From Acidobacteriota bacterium (GTDB taxonomy: Bacteria > Pseudomonadota > Alphaproteobacteria > Caulobacterales > Hyphomonadaceae), in the NCBI GenBank assembly GCA_016712445.1, contig JADJRB010000010.1, positions 89,989 to 153,988 on the forward strand: a stretch of 64,000 nucleotides of DNA, read 5' to 3'. The notes beneath the pieces are model-generated. The model was given only the letters and a program-made list of their open reading frames with translations. It searched no databases and was not told the origin of the DNA. Every line of letters begins with the position of its first letter. Within the stretch, counting starts at the first letter, position 1. A program made the translations under genes and the position numbers. Positions 45,363 to 54,589 of this stretch are shown one piece after another.

Positions 45363-46437
45363 ATGTTGGAGGGGCTGAAGAAGTTCGCCATGGCGGTGCT
45401 GGCACTCGCTGCATCAGGCGCCGCAAGCGCAGAGCCTGCGCGGATGGCCCTTCTGGTCGGCATCAGCGACTATAACGGCGACGGCGTGATCGACACATCG
45501 CCTGAAGCCAGGCAACAGGCAATTTCCGAAGGATTTGCGCCCGACCTGCGCAATCCGGTGAATGACGTGACCGATGTCGGCGCGGCGCTTGCGCGCGCCG
45601 GCTTCGACACACTCGTGGTTACAGACGTCTCCAGGAGCGAACTGGAGGAGGTCGTGGCATCCTTTGCCCAGCGCGCGAATACTACGGCCGGGCCCGACGC
45701 GGTCGTCTGTTCTACTTCGCAGGACACGGGGGTCCAGAATGACGGCGCAGACTTTCTGGTTCCAGCGCGCGCCAGGATGCCTCGGCGACAGCCATCACCT
45801 CCGTCCATGGCCGACGATGACTGACGATGAAACAAAAGTAGCTTTGGAGACTATTTTTCAGTCCCATGAACCCTGGAACTCTGACCAAAAGCAGTCCGTC
45901 GAAAAATTTAGCGCAGCACTTGATCCCTGGCTCAAGTTGAATGGTTTTCCAGACTCTGAACGCGCGACGCGCATACATGACGAGTTTGTGGATCTCTCGG
46001 CGATATCCACCTTGTTCTCTCTGCGCACGCCTACAAATGAAGGTCCCGGCTTTGTACTACTGATCGTCGACAATTGTCGCGATAACCCGTTCATCGACCC
46101 GACAACTCGGGCTTTCAAGTTTATGGGGAAACGCGGCCACCTAGGTCTGCCGGGTGTCTTTTGGGGGTCACAGATCGTTATATATTCTACAACAGGCACG
46201 CAAACCGCGCTGGACGGCACCGGCCGCAACAGCCTCTTTGCAGCGGCGCTGAAGCGCCGGATTGCGCGTCCGCTCCAGACCTTGACGGAAATGATGGCAG
46301 CAGTTTCCGAAGATGTGCGCACTCAATCGAACGAACGCCAAGGTCCGGAAGGCCCTATCTCGCTTTACATGGATCCAAGCCGCCTCTGTGTTGTCAGCTG
46401 TCCTCCCCTGCCGCCGCGTGCGCCTGACGGAGAATAG
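45363..46437 (+). pseudogene. Exported caspase-family (C14) protease, frameshifted
   Basis: The ATG 45363 gives a signal peptide (FAMAVLALAASGAASA) and then ARMALLVGISDYNGDG, the start of a caspase p20 fold. The catalytic His lies in FYFAGHG (45711-45731, in a shifted frame) and the catalytic Cys in VDNCRDNPF (Cys codon 46075-46077). Between them is about 100 residues of insertion. The small-subunit end is STTGTQTALDGTGRNSLFAAAL. From about 45830 the codon use becomes visibly more AT-rich. Two or more frameshifts; net length 3n+1. Confidence 0.75.
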
Positions 46438-46852
46438 GCGAAGTCTGGCGGCCGGCCTGGGAGCAGGTCAACCCGAGGATCTGTTTCCCTGCCACTCCGC
46501 CGGCGATTCGCACTCCGCTTCGCGGCGAATTTCGCAGTGCGCTCGCATTCTACGAGCTATCTATCGCTTAGCCTGCGCACCGTGCAGTGACCTGTTTAAG
46601 CACGTCCGCTCCGATGCGACGACACGGATAGCGCTTTTCATATGTGCCCAAGGTTCACCTAAAACCTGGAACCCGACGATTTTCCGTTCAATGAGAAAAC
46701 GGCCTCAGGTGCCTGCGGGTCAAGGGGCATCCCCTACTCCCGGTAGCGCGTCTATTGCCGAGAATCTCTTGGACGGGCACACTGCTCTCACCATCAAGTA
46801 GTTGCTTGACCCACCCGATCAGGCCGCTGAATCCAGTTCGTGAGGTGGAGTC
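46438..46852. other. 415-base gap without a recognised gene
   Basis: No frame with a family motif. One weak element, near 46515-46540, has CGCACT and AGTGCG arms that could form a hairpin behind the caspase gene. The rest holds several stops in all frames. Confidence 0.4.
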
Positions 46853-47514
46853 ATGATGTCCCTTCCATGGTCGGTGCTCAATACCATAGGCTCTTCACCC
46901 CTCGTCAGGGCGACGGCGATAGTGCCGCTGATTGGCTATTTTATCGTCTTCAATGCGCACGTTCAGAATTTTCTCGATATCCTGATCCGCAGCCCCGGAG
47001 ACTCGGCCCATACATGGATTTTTCCGATCTTCGACAGCCAAGTTCGTATGATCTTGGTGTACTATGGCTTGGTCATGGTCGGCATAGGCTCGTTCCTGTT
47101 CCAGCTCTTTTGCCCATCAAGCATCCGTCGCCATCGGCACGCGAGCGATTTACCAAGGAGCAGGCTGAACTGGACACTCCCTCCAAGAGAAACTTCACCT
47201 GGGACCAGATCCGATCACACCCCGTAAGGGACAGCAAACTCGTATCCGAAAAAATCGACATGATTCTGCGACACGTCAACCCTCAGCAGGCAACACTTCA
47301 ACAACAAGGACGTGTATGCCGGGGTACTGCAAAAGGTTGGTCCTGACTTTTCCTTCGACCTGTACAGCACATTTTACGAGCTTGAGGACTGGCGCAACCC
47401 TGTCATCCGAACGACGATCATGGTCTTGTTCTTAGTGGATTTATAACCCTACTGGCTCCGTCAATCGACATATTTGCTTCCACGATTGAAATTATTCTGA
47501 CCAAAATTTTGTAA
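46853..47514 (+). pseudogene. Small membrane protein, frameshifted
   Basis: About 220 codons after joining. Helices: ATAIVPLIGYFIVFNAHV and MILVYYGLVMVGIGSFLFQLF in frame 1; a cytoplasmic part (ERFTKEQAELDTPSKRNFTWDQI) in frame 2; then DVYAGVLQKVGPDFSFDLYSTFYELEDWRNPVIRTTI and a last helix SGFITLLAPSIDIFASTIEIIL in other frames, stop at 47512. No known family recognised. AT-rich relative to its surroundings, like the next genes, suggesting common acquisition. Confidence 0.55.
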
Positions 47515-47621
47515 TCTGAGCTTGATCTGGGGTAGAATCTGTAACAACCCTGCAAGCAGGTATCGGGCAGGTATATTCAGGTACCGATCAGATAAGCGAA
47601 GCGGTCGGGAAACTCCAGGAA

Positions 47622-48050
47622 ATGAATTTTTTTGAGGCACGCGTGCTGCCTGCGTTTAGGACTGTGCCAGAAGAACGCCGGGGTCGCTATGCGGCGGCGA
47701 TGAGGCTGTCACTCCGCTTGGACGTATCTAACGGCCATCCCAATCCGGCTTCGGTTCATTTACTCCAGAGCGACAAGTACGGATTTAGTGAGGCTGAGCA
47801 GCGACAGTGGTACCTCGCCCTGACCCGCCCCCTGGCGATGCAGTTCCTCAAGGAGTGGAGCAGCACCACGAAAGCGTTCGAACGCGAGCAAACCACTGAC
47901 CGATACTCGGAAATGTTCAGGAAGACACCATACACCCTAGGAAGATACCCTCGGACGATGCTATTAACCTATGCCGAGTGGCTCCACCTACGCGGGTATC
48001 GTGGCCGGGAACCCAAGCTGCCGGAAGAGATCAAGTCCTACTTGGGATAA
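47622..48050 (+). CDS. Hypothetical protein, 142 residues, next to ATPase
   Basis: Intact open frame starting ATG after a GGAA run. Sequence is mixed alpha-helical (FEARVLPAFRTVPEERRGRYAAAMRLSLRLD and RQWYLALTRPLAMQFLKEW) and ends EIKSYLG. The frame stays open about 100 bases further upstream with no other common start. It stops 4 bases before the ATPase start, so the two are probably one operon. No family recognised. Confidence 0.6.
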   Translation: MNFFEARVLPAFRTVPEERRGRYAAAMRLSLRLDVSNGHPNPASVHLLQSDKYGFSEAEQRQWYLALTRPLAMQFLKEWSSTTKAFEREQTTDRYSEMFRKTPYTLGRYPRTMLLTYAEWLHLRGYRGREPKLPEEIKSYLG

Positions 48051-48054
48051 GTGG

Positions 48055-49321
48055 ATGAAACTGAGGTCGGAAGAGCTTTTCTTTCCAAAGATCCTGCGGT
48101 CGGTAGACGCCGCCCATTTCGTTGGTCGCTCCAAGCAACTCAGGAAGGCACTCAACAAGCTAGGAGACGAAGAATCCGCGCTCGCTATTTTCGGAGAGCG
48201 CGGCATAGGAAAATCGTCATTTGCTTGGCAGTTGGCTTCAATACTTGAAGATCGTAACACCGTATTTTCTCGGAATAAATTACAGCACACCGGTGCGGAC
48301 CGGAAATTTTCGTGCGTGTTCCCAACAGCAGGCCATGCGCCGAAGACGCTACGCCATGTTGTTGCAAACATGCTGAGCGATACGAGAAGTGAATACTCGT
48401 TCCATGCCAAGTATTTCAGCGAGTTCGAGCTTTGGGACATTGAGAAGGAATTCGCGAGCAAGTACGGGGGTCGGTCCTAAGAAACTCGCGTCCATCGAAG
48501 ATCCCGGCGAGTTCGTCTTTGCGATGCTCGACGAACTTTGCCAGCTACTGAGAAACAACAATCCACGTGTCGATCTCGTCCTATTCATTGATGAGGCGGA
48601 CCAAATTCGGGATCGCACGGGTTTTGGCCAGCTGGTAAAGCGTATAGATACTGCGAAAATCGTTATTGTCGGCATCGGTGACACTATCGACAACCTGATT
48701 TCTGACCACGCTTCTTCAGGGCGGAAACTCATTGGTGGACTGATCGAATTAGAGACATTGGAGGAAAAGGAGATCGAAAAGATTTTCCGCGACGCTGAGG
48801 AAAAATCCAATGGAATGCTCTCCTTCACAAACTCATTCATCCAAAAGGCGAAGCGCCTCTCGGCAGGTTTCCCTTGGGTGGCCCAGAACCTGGGTTACCA
48901 GGCCCTCACCAGGGAACTCCTGAATCGGGACGTCGACGCAGCCGGACCGGTAAAACTTGGCATGGAGGCTTTCAGGTATGCGGTCGATGAAGTTCGAAGC
49001 GTCTATGTCAACGATATTGATAAGAAGGTCCGCTTTGAAGAACTGAACACGCCCGAAGCGGCATTGCTCGTTTCAATCATCGCGAACGCTCCAAGGGGAC
49101 GTCCGCTCACGGACAAGGAAATCAGCCAGGAACTCCTCAAGCAGGGCCACCGGATGTCGATGGTTGACATCGACCTGTACCTCGGTCGGTTGGAAGATGA
49201 CGCCAATCTATTGGTGAAGCGAACCGATCTCAGGTACCGGTTCAGGGATCCTATCGCTCGGACATTCGCGCTCGACAGGATAGACCAAGTCCGAGGCGAA
49301 ACCGTCGACGACACGGAGTGA
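48055..49321 (+). pseudogene. AAA/STAND-like P-loop ATPase, one frameshift
   Basis: About 422 codons. Walker A is FGERGIGKSSFA and Walker B is VDLVLFIDEADQIRD, followed by a sensor-like GIGDTIDNL and a C-terminal winged-helix region (PLTDKEISQELLKQGHRMSMVDIDLYLGRL). The layout resembles Orc1/Cdc6- or STAND-type ATPases. A one-base excess in the GGGGG run near 48467-48471 shifts the frame; removing it joins YGVGPKKLASIEDPG. AT-rich relative to the left part of the window. The upstream neighbour and membrane protein may be its partners. Confidence 0.75.
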
Positions 49322-49640
49322 GGCGACACGCCCCAACCATTGAGATGCGGCAGGCCGCCTCCACCGGCGCTTACCCGGGACTATGTCATCACCCAGACGC
49401 TGCCTCCCGCTTCCCTGTCGAGTGCTGGGCTTGTCGTCGAAGTTCTCAATCGTAGCCACCTTATTTCTCTTGGCTCGGGCAGCGTTCACTGACTGGATAC
49501 AGATGCTGGCCGCATCCACGGCCACCTGCACGCTTGCGGCGCCCTGCCCCCAGGCTACGACTCATGGCGAGCAAGCGGCCTACTCGCCGTATGCAGCTCC
49601 TGGGAAAGGTATGGATTTCTTGGCTCCTACTGCTGCTGCG
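49322..49640. other. 319-base gap between converging genes
   Basis: No gene supported on either strand. The ATPase ends at 49321 from the left and the secreted protein gene ends at 49641 from the right, so the gap may hold the transcript ends. Confidence 0.4.
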
Positions 49641-50901
49641 TTAGCGCGCCTGCAAGACCCGGAGCTCGCCTTCAGGTGTTGCAATCCTTGCTGCATCGGC
49701 TGTGCTCCTCGCCATGTTAAGTTCGGCGCTCTTACCGTCTACCGCAACCATCGCTTCTACATAAGCCGTGTCCGATGCTGTCCATTCCGGCACAGGCGTA
49801 AGCGCGGTCTTGACGCCTGCCGAGAACTCTGGAGCGCTTGCCTTCAACGCGGCTCCTATCGCGTTACCGAACCGGTTTGCGTCTTTTACGAGGACAACGC
49901 GGGCTGGACGTTCGTACTGGCCCCTTCTAACAAAACGGTCCTGTGGGATCGTCTTGCAAAGTGGCGATCGCGACCGCCCGCTCTCTTTCGCCATCCTCAA
50001 GTTGGCGTTTGGCAGCAAGGACCCGAACTGCGGCGTCGGGCTTGGGCTGTTTTGCCCGCGCGTCTTCCTCTGCACGAACAAGCGCAATTCTCGGCCTTTC
50101 TGCTTCTTCCGCTTTCGCCTTGGCGGCCGCAGCCGCAACTGTCCGGGTGTCGAAATAGGCTTTGAGTTCACTTGCTGCAGGCCTTAGCGGCAACACGCCG
50201 CTACGATAGCCGACAAGGTCCGAAGCCCTGAGCTCGGGATCACCTGGCTTCAGTCTTGGAAGTGGAATCCGAGCAACAGCAAAAGCCGTTCCCAGCGTCT
50301 CGCTTGGCGTGCCGCCGGCGGCGACCAAGCCAGGCGTGAAGAATTGAAGATGGAGCTCTGCGGGCAAGGCGCGGTTGGGAGCAGAAACTTACCGCTGCAG
50401 CATACCTGACGTAGACCGGGAGCACTTCGAACCCATCGCTGCGAATGGCAAGGAGGCTGACGACCTCGAGTCCGTCAAGATTGCTGTCCTTGGCCGAATT
50501 GATCTTGATTCGCACACAGCGGACGCTGCCGCCGTCAGCCATGTTGGGCGCAAAGCTCGCTACCGGTCCCTCTTTCTTTTGCGTTACGGAGTAAAAGTTG
50601 AAAAGCCCCCACGCCTTGCCCGCCGAAGGCATGCGCTCGACGCTTCTTCGATCGCACCGCCAAGGGCCGTGAATCCAGCACCCACGAAGCTACCGACAAG
50701 ACCGGCGAACGGTCCACCTAGGGCATCCAAGACGGCCGACTCCTGCGACCGGGCAGTAAGCTCGCCAGGTGTCGCTGGCGAGCAATCCTTGCCGACCATC
50801 ACACGCGCTGGACCTATTCGCTCAACCGGGCCAGCGGCCTGGGCAAGCGCCGTGGACGACGCCACAACGAAGCTGGCAGCCAGAGCAAGTAGTGGTTTCA
50901 T
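49641..50901 (-). pseudogene. Exported protein with Gly-rich hydrophobic stretch, frameshifted
   Basis: Minus-strand gene of about 420 codons. Signal peptide LLALAASFVVASSTALAQA; then GGPFAGLVGSFVGAGFTALGGA, a Gly-rich hydrophobic stretch like a glycine zipper; then an ordered part (GGSVRCVRIKINSAKDSNLDG and LEVVSLLAIRSDGFEVLPVYV), an Ala/Lys/Glu coiled coil and a C-terminal part (VLVKDANRFGNAIGAALKASA). Frames change near 50630, 50360 and 49930. No known family. It lies next to a trypsin-like gene, as the other glycine-zipper-like protein does. Confidence 0.6.
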
Positions 50902-50916
50902 TTCAGGCTTTCCTTC

Positions 50917-52470
50917 TTAGTCCGTCCGCACGCGGGTTGGGCCCGCAGTCAGGAGAATGCCGCTGTCGGAACCGCACTTTCCGTCATAGCCCTCGCCGCC
51001 GCTCACAAGGCCGTAGACAATCACGGGATCGGTCGCCGATCGGGGCGCCCGGCTAAAGATCGGCGCGCCGGAAAAGCCACCAATGGTCTGGCAAAACAGG
51101 CGCACGCACTGGTCGTCGCTCTCGTAGATACGACACAAGCCAGGCTTGGATTCTCGAATACCCGCCTTGATCGGATAAGGCGGCGCGGCCGGCACGGTCG
51201 GCGGCTCATGGAAACCGAAATAGCTTGCAACGAAGGCCAGGGAATTCGGCTTGGCCACCTCAAACTTGACCACTGGCAAGCCCTGGAGGTTCGCGTGGAT
51301 CTTCAGCTGGAGGCTATCCTCGTGAATGTCGGAAGTCCGGAACAATGTGTCGAGCACTGTGTCCGTCGGCGGCATCACGACCCAACCCTCAGAATCGGGC
51401 GTCAATAGCGGACGGGCTTCGATGCGACCGTTGACCAGCGCTTCGCGCAGGTCCCCAGACTTGAAGCAATGCCGCGCTGTCGCGATCGTATCAGGGCCGG
51501 TAATCACCGCCGTACAGAAGGGATAAGACAAGCCGGCGCCGCGGACAACCAATAGCGCGGTTACAGCGACCTGCCCCTCCAGCGCCCTGTCTCGCACTGC
51601 GGGCGCCAAGGTTTCGGCAAGCACAGGACTGAGGCATGATCTGTCAAAGTCAGGACCGATGGTGGTTGACAGGTCTGGATGCTCGCCAGGCGCACAGTGC
51701 TCGCCGGTGCAATTGTTGACGACGTATTCAAGCATCTTCTTGGCGCCGGCACTGCAAATGCCGCTACGGTCAGCTGCCTGGAGGCCCATGACGAACTTGT
51801 CGCGCAAGGTGAAGCGCTCGCTCGTCTCGCGCTGGCATTTGGTCCGGTCGGCACTGAAGCGACAGGAATCGATAGCGCGAGCGAACTCAGTTGGCCGGAG
51901 CCGCGCGATCTCGATCGCAACTTCGATTGGGTCCTGGGTTCGTTTGTTCCAATCATCCTTGGTCGTGAGCGGGACCGGATCGACCAGCGGCGGGATCTTC
52001 CACTTTTCAAGCAGCTTTTGGATTGCGTCGACTTCTTCGGTCGACAGTTCGTCGAAAACGGAGGGGTCTATAGGCGTTGAGACGGCGCCCTTCGGGGCAA
52101 ACAAGCCATCAAGGGAGGGCGGAAGGCCCTCAAGCACGTCGGCCGGAAGCCCGTCCACCCCTCCTGGCCTTGAAACCAGGTCCGCGATGATGCTGTTCCG
52201 CGTCTCGATCCCGATACTCTCGGGGGCTGCAGCGGGGGAATCGCTCGGGAGCCCATCGCTACCCGGCGCTTGGGACAAGAGGTTGTAAGCCGCGCTGGGT
52301 GGCATCGACGCCGAGGAAGGCGCTTGGATTTGTAGCTCTTGGGCCGGAGGCTCCAGCCATCCAGCCGTGGGACTCGCAACTCGGTCGACTTCGCGCAGCG
52401 GCGCTGCAGGCATCGAACACCTCGATACGACCCCGATCATGAAGCAGTCTGCAATAGCGCGTTTGGCCAC
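50917..52470 (-). CDS. Trypsin-like serine protease, 517 residues, intact frame
   Basis: Third trypsin-like protease of the island and the only one without a frameshift. Catalytic His in DTIATARHCF, Asp probably in IHEDSLQL, Ser in IGGFSGAPIF. Before it is a Pro/Ser-rich low-complexity stretch (residues 25-100) and a helical domain with many cysteines (CRFSADRTKC, CSAGAKK, CTGEHC). The GTG start at 52470 has no obvious signal peptide, so the true start may be elsewhere or lost. Lies 16 bases upstream of the secreted protein gene. Confidence 0.78.
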   Translation of the reverse strand: MAKRAIADCFMIGVVSRCSMPAAPLREVDRVASPTAGWLEPPAQELQIQAPSSASMPPSAAYNLLSQAPGSDGLPSDSPAAAPESIGIETRNSIIADLVSRPGGVDGLPADVLEGLPPSLDGLFAPKGAVSTPIDPSVFDELSTEEVDAIQKLLEKWKIPPLVDPVPLTTKDDWNKRTQDPIEVAIEIARLRPTEFARAIDSCRFSADRTKCQRETSERFTLRDKFVMGLQAADRSGICSAGAKKMLEYVVNNCTGEHCAPGEHPDLSTTIGPDFDRSCLSPVLAETLAPAVRDRALEGQVAVTALLVVRGAGLSYPFCTAVITGPDTIATARHCFKSGDLREALVNGRIEARPLLTPDSEGWVVMPPTDTVLDTLFRTSDIHEDSLQLKIHANLQGLPVVKFEVAKPNSLAFVASYFGFHEPPTVPAAPPYPIKAGIRESKPGLCRIYESDDQCVRLFCQTIGGFSGAPIFSRAPRSATDPVIVYGLVSGGEGYDGKCGSDSGILLTAGPTRVRTD

Positions 52471-52921
52471 CCCCAGTTGAAGGTGTCATGCATTAAGATA
52501 GCGAAGTCAAGGCAGACCCGGGCCCAGCCGGGGACGCTCAACGAGACCGGGGGTAACGGTAAAACACGATAGCCCGGTCGCGAGGCCATAGGCACCATTT
52601 CTCATGCCCCCCCCCGGCTTCGCATTGAACGCGCCCAATTCTGCATTCCTGAAAAGCGCCACACCCGGGGTCCTCCCGGCAGTTGGTAAAAGGCTGGGAG
52701 TGTTCGACCGGTCCTGCGGGATTGGGCATTGAGTACAGCCATGCGCGGACCGGCTTGGAACAGCCTCGCTGCTCGGAATGGCTGACGTTGACGCGGGATG
52801 CAATCGCAGCGGGCTGCGGCCGCATTTCGCCTAGCTCCTGGCTCGTTGTTCCTGGATCAGGCCCTTCCTGCTTGGGCACTGCGCTGGGCAGGCAGATGCC
52901 GGCGCCCACAGCCCCTGCCCT
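52471..52921. other. 451-base gap without a recognised gene
   Basis: Minus-strand open frames of about 100 codons exist here but show no motif, no ribosome site and no consistent codon bias. The region between the sigma factor end and the protease start probably holds the protease promoter. Confidence 0.4.
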
Positions 52922-53532
52922 TCAAGCACCCGGCAAACTGTTCCGATGTTCTGCGCGCGCAAGCCCCTCGGCCAGTTCAGCGACTGCTTCTGCAATATCC
53001 ATAATCACGGTCTGCCGGCTGACACAGACGAAGGGCAATCTGCGTATGGGTGAGCCCCTCGACACGGTGAAGGAGCAGCGCCGTGCGCCGGCGCTCCGGC
53101 ATGGCAGCGATGAGGTCATCTGCAAGGGCGAGGCGCTGGCGGTCCATGGTCTGCTGCTCGGGCGTGGGCGAGCGTCCGCATAAGCTGGTCTGACACCTCG
53201 CCGATCTCGACTGAAGAGAGCTGGCGCTTGTGCTCGGCCGACTTCAGGAAATCCAGCATCCGGTTGCGCACCAGCGTCATCAGCAAGGGCGCGAGCTCAT
53301 CAACTCCCTTGTCCGGATAGGCCCGCCGCGCCGCAAGGAACGCACCCTGCACAATATCTTCGGCGTCAGCGGTGTTGCGCACTCTCATTCTGCAGAAGCG
53401 AACAAGCTGCTTATACCGGACGGAAAATGTACTCGAAAGCGAGCACAGCTTACTATTCCTTGATCCCTCCATGACGAGAGGAGCTACAATTACTTGCTCC
53501 GTTTGCTGATCTTTTATCTCGCCCGATTGCAT
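52922..53532 (-). pseudogene. ECF-type sigma-70 factor, frameshifted
   Basis: About 200 codons. Region 2 is visible in YKQLVRFCRMRVRNTADAEDIVQGAF, typical of FecI-like ECF factors, and RMLDFLKSAEHKRQ ends the domain. Frame shifts near 53165 and 53010 split region 4: DDLIAAMPERRRTALLLHRVEGLTHTQIA then SVSRQTVIMDIAEAVAEL. Start near MQSGEIK at 53532; a later ATG is possible. No anti-sigma gene seen nearby. It may drive transcription of the neighbouring secreted-protease genes. Net length 3n+2. Confidence 0.75.
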
Positions 53533-53658
53533 ACTGAATCTCGCCGTGCTGGTCGTCAATTTCCTTCAGGTGCAGGAGCTTGAGATTTCAAAGCGCTCCA
53601 ATAGCAACTTCGGTGAATTGTCCAAAAATGTGATCGAGAACATCTCTTCAACCTAATA

Positions 53659-53698
53659 GAGAACTTGTACTTCTCATTTGGGAGAATGTAAAGTTCTC
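53659..53698. promoter_or_regulatory. Paired operators upstream of first XRE gene
   Basis: Two 17-base palindrome-type sites of form GAGAAC-N5-GTTCTC: 53659-53675 (right arm CTTCTC, one mismatch) and 53682-53698 (left arm GAGAAT, one mismatch). They are 23 bases apart start to start. The 19-base string AAGTTCTCATTTCTCGAAA at 53691-53709 is repeated exactly in the second promoter. AT-rich surroundings. Confidence 0.7.
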
Positions 53699-53748
53699 AT
53701 TTCTCGAAATGCAAGCATGAAAGCCTCATCTGGCACGGGAGCCAGATC

Positions 53749-54074
53749 ATGCAACTTCAACGCATTCTCGGTGCAAATGTTCGCCAATACCGGCGCGCGA
53801 AGCGATGGACACTGAACGATTAGCCTCAGAAGTTGGCGTGTCACGGGAAACTATTGGAAAGATTGAACGCGGCGTGTCGGCGCCACTTTTTGATACAGTT
53901 GAGAAGATAGCTGCGGCCCTCGACACGCCACCTTCTTCGCTTTTTGGAGCTCAGTCATTTCCGTCGGGCGAGCGTGGAAACTCACTTCGAGAAATCCACG
54001 CTATTCTTGCTAATCTGAACGACAGGCAATTGGCCGCTGCACGCCGCCTGCTCACTGCATTCTCAAAAAATTGA
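53749..54074 (+). pseudogene. XRE-family HTH regulator A, one-base frameshift
   Basis: From ATG 53749 the frame reads MQLQRILGANVRQYRRAKRWTLND and stops; adding a base at about 53815 restores LASEVGVSRETIGKIERGVSAP and continues SSLFGAQSFPSGERGNSL to TGA 54072. The sequence is a close paralogue of the next gene (ETIGKIERG, VRQxRRA and SLF identical in pattern). The HTH would bind DNA as a dimer. Net length is 3n+2, one missing base. Confidence 0.75.
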
Positions 54075-54103
54075 AAACTATAGACAACTAAGATTCCTAA
54101 AAT

Positions 54104-54143
54104 GAGAACTAGAGGATCTCTTTTTAGAGAACAACAAGTTCTC
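54104..54143. promoter_or_regulatory. Paired operators upstream of second XRE gene
   Basis: Same architecture as at the first paralogue: GAGAAC-N5-GATCTC (54104-54120, one mismatch) and perfect GAGAAC-N5-GTTCTC (54127-54143), again 23 bases apart start to start. AAGTTCTCATTTCTCGAAA recurs at 54136-54154. The ATG of the second regulator follows about 55 bases later. Confidence 0.75.
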
Positions 54144-54197
54144 ATTTCTCGAAAAGCATCCGCGAACATCGCAACTTGTTTGCGAGGGTCAGCTTGC

Positions 54198-54524
54198 ATG
54201 CAGCTTCAGAAGAGATTTGGTCTAAGCGTTCGACAGCATCGCCGTGCAATAGGCTGGACGTTGGAAGAATTAGCCGAAGCAGTCGGAGTTTCGCGAGAAA
54301 CGATCGGGAAGATCGAACGCGGGACCGCCGCACCTTTGTTTGAAACTGCAGAACGAATTGCGCTTGCACTGGACGTGTCTGCATCGTCGCTCTTTACGGA
54401 ACGACCAGAACCAAAAGGTGAGCGCGGGCGACTTCTGATCAGCATTTACGAGTCGTTGTCGAAATTGAATGAGCAAGAGCTGTCGAAGCTGAGTAAGATC
54501 GTTTCCGCTTTCGTAGGAAAATAA
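54198..54524 (+). CDS. XRE-family HTH regulator B
   Basis: A 108-residue helix-turn-helix protein: VRQHRRAIGWTLEELAEAVGVSRETIGKIERGTAAPLFETAERIALAL, a full XRE domain, then LSKLNEQELSKLSKIVSAFVGK, likely a dimerisation helix. Intact; about 55% like its neighbour by eye. The start ATG 54198 parallels that of the paralogue. Expected to bind the paired operators upstream. Confidence 0.85.
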   Translation: MQLQKRFGLSVRQHRRAIGWTLEELAEAVGVSRETIGKIERGTAAPLFETAERIALALDVSASSLFTERPEPKGERGRLLISIYESLSKLNEQELSKLSKIVSAFVGK

Positions 54525-54589
54525 TCTCACGCGCGAACTTTGAATGCACTCTCGAAGCATCGTCGTTTTGGAAACTTCGTGACTCCTGG

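Noticed and set aside
46438..46852. CRISPR array or repeat-based element
   Set aside because: No regularly spaced repeats seen here or elsewhere in the window.
41471..50901. Gasdermin among the island genes
   Set aside because: No gasdermin-like sequence was recognised; the pore idea rests only on Gly-rich stretches.
52507..52909. Minus-strand open frames between sigma factor and protease
   Set aside because: No motif, no start signal, Pro/Arg-rich; not reported as a gene.
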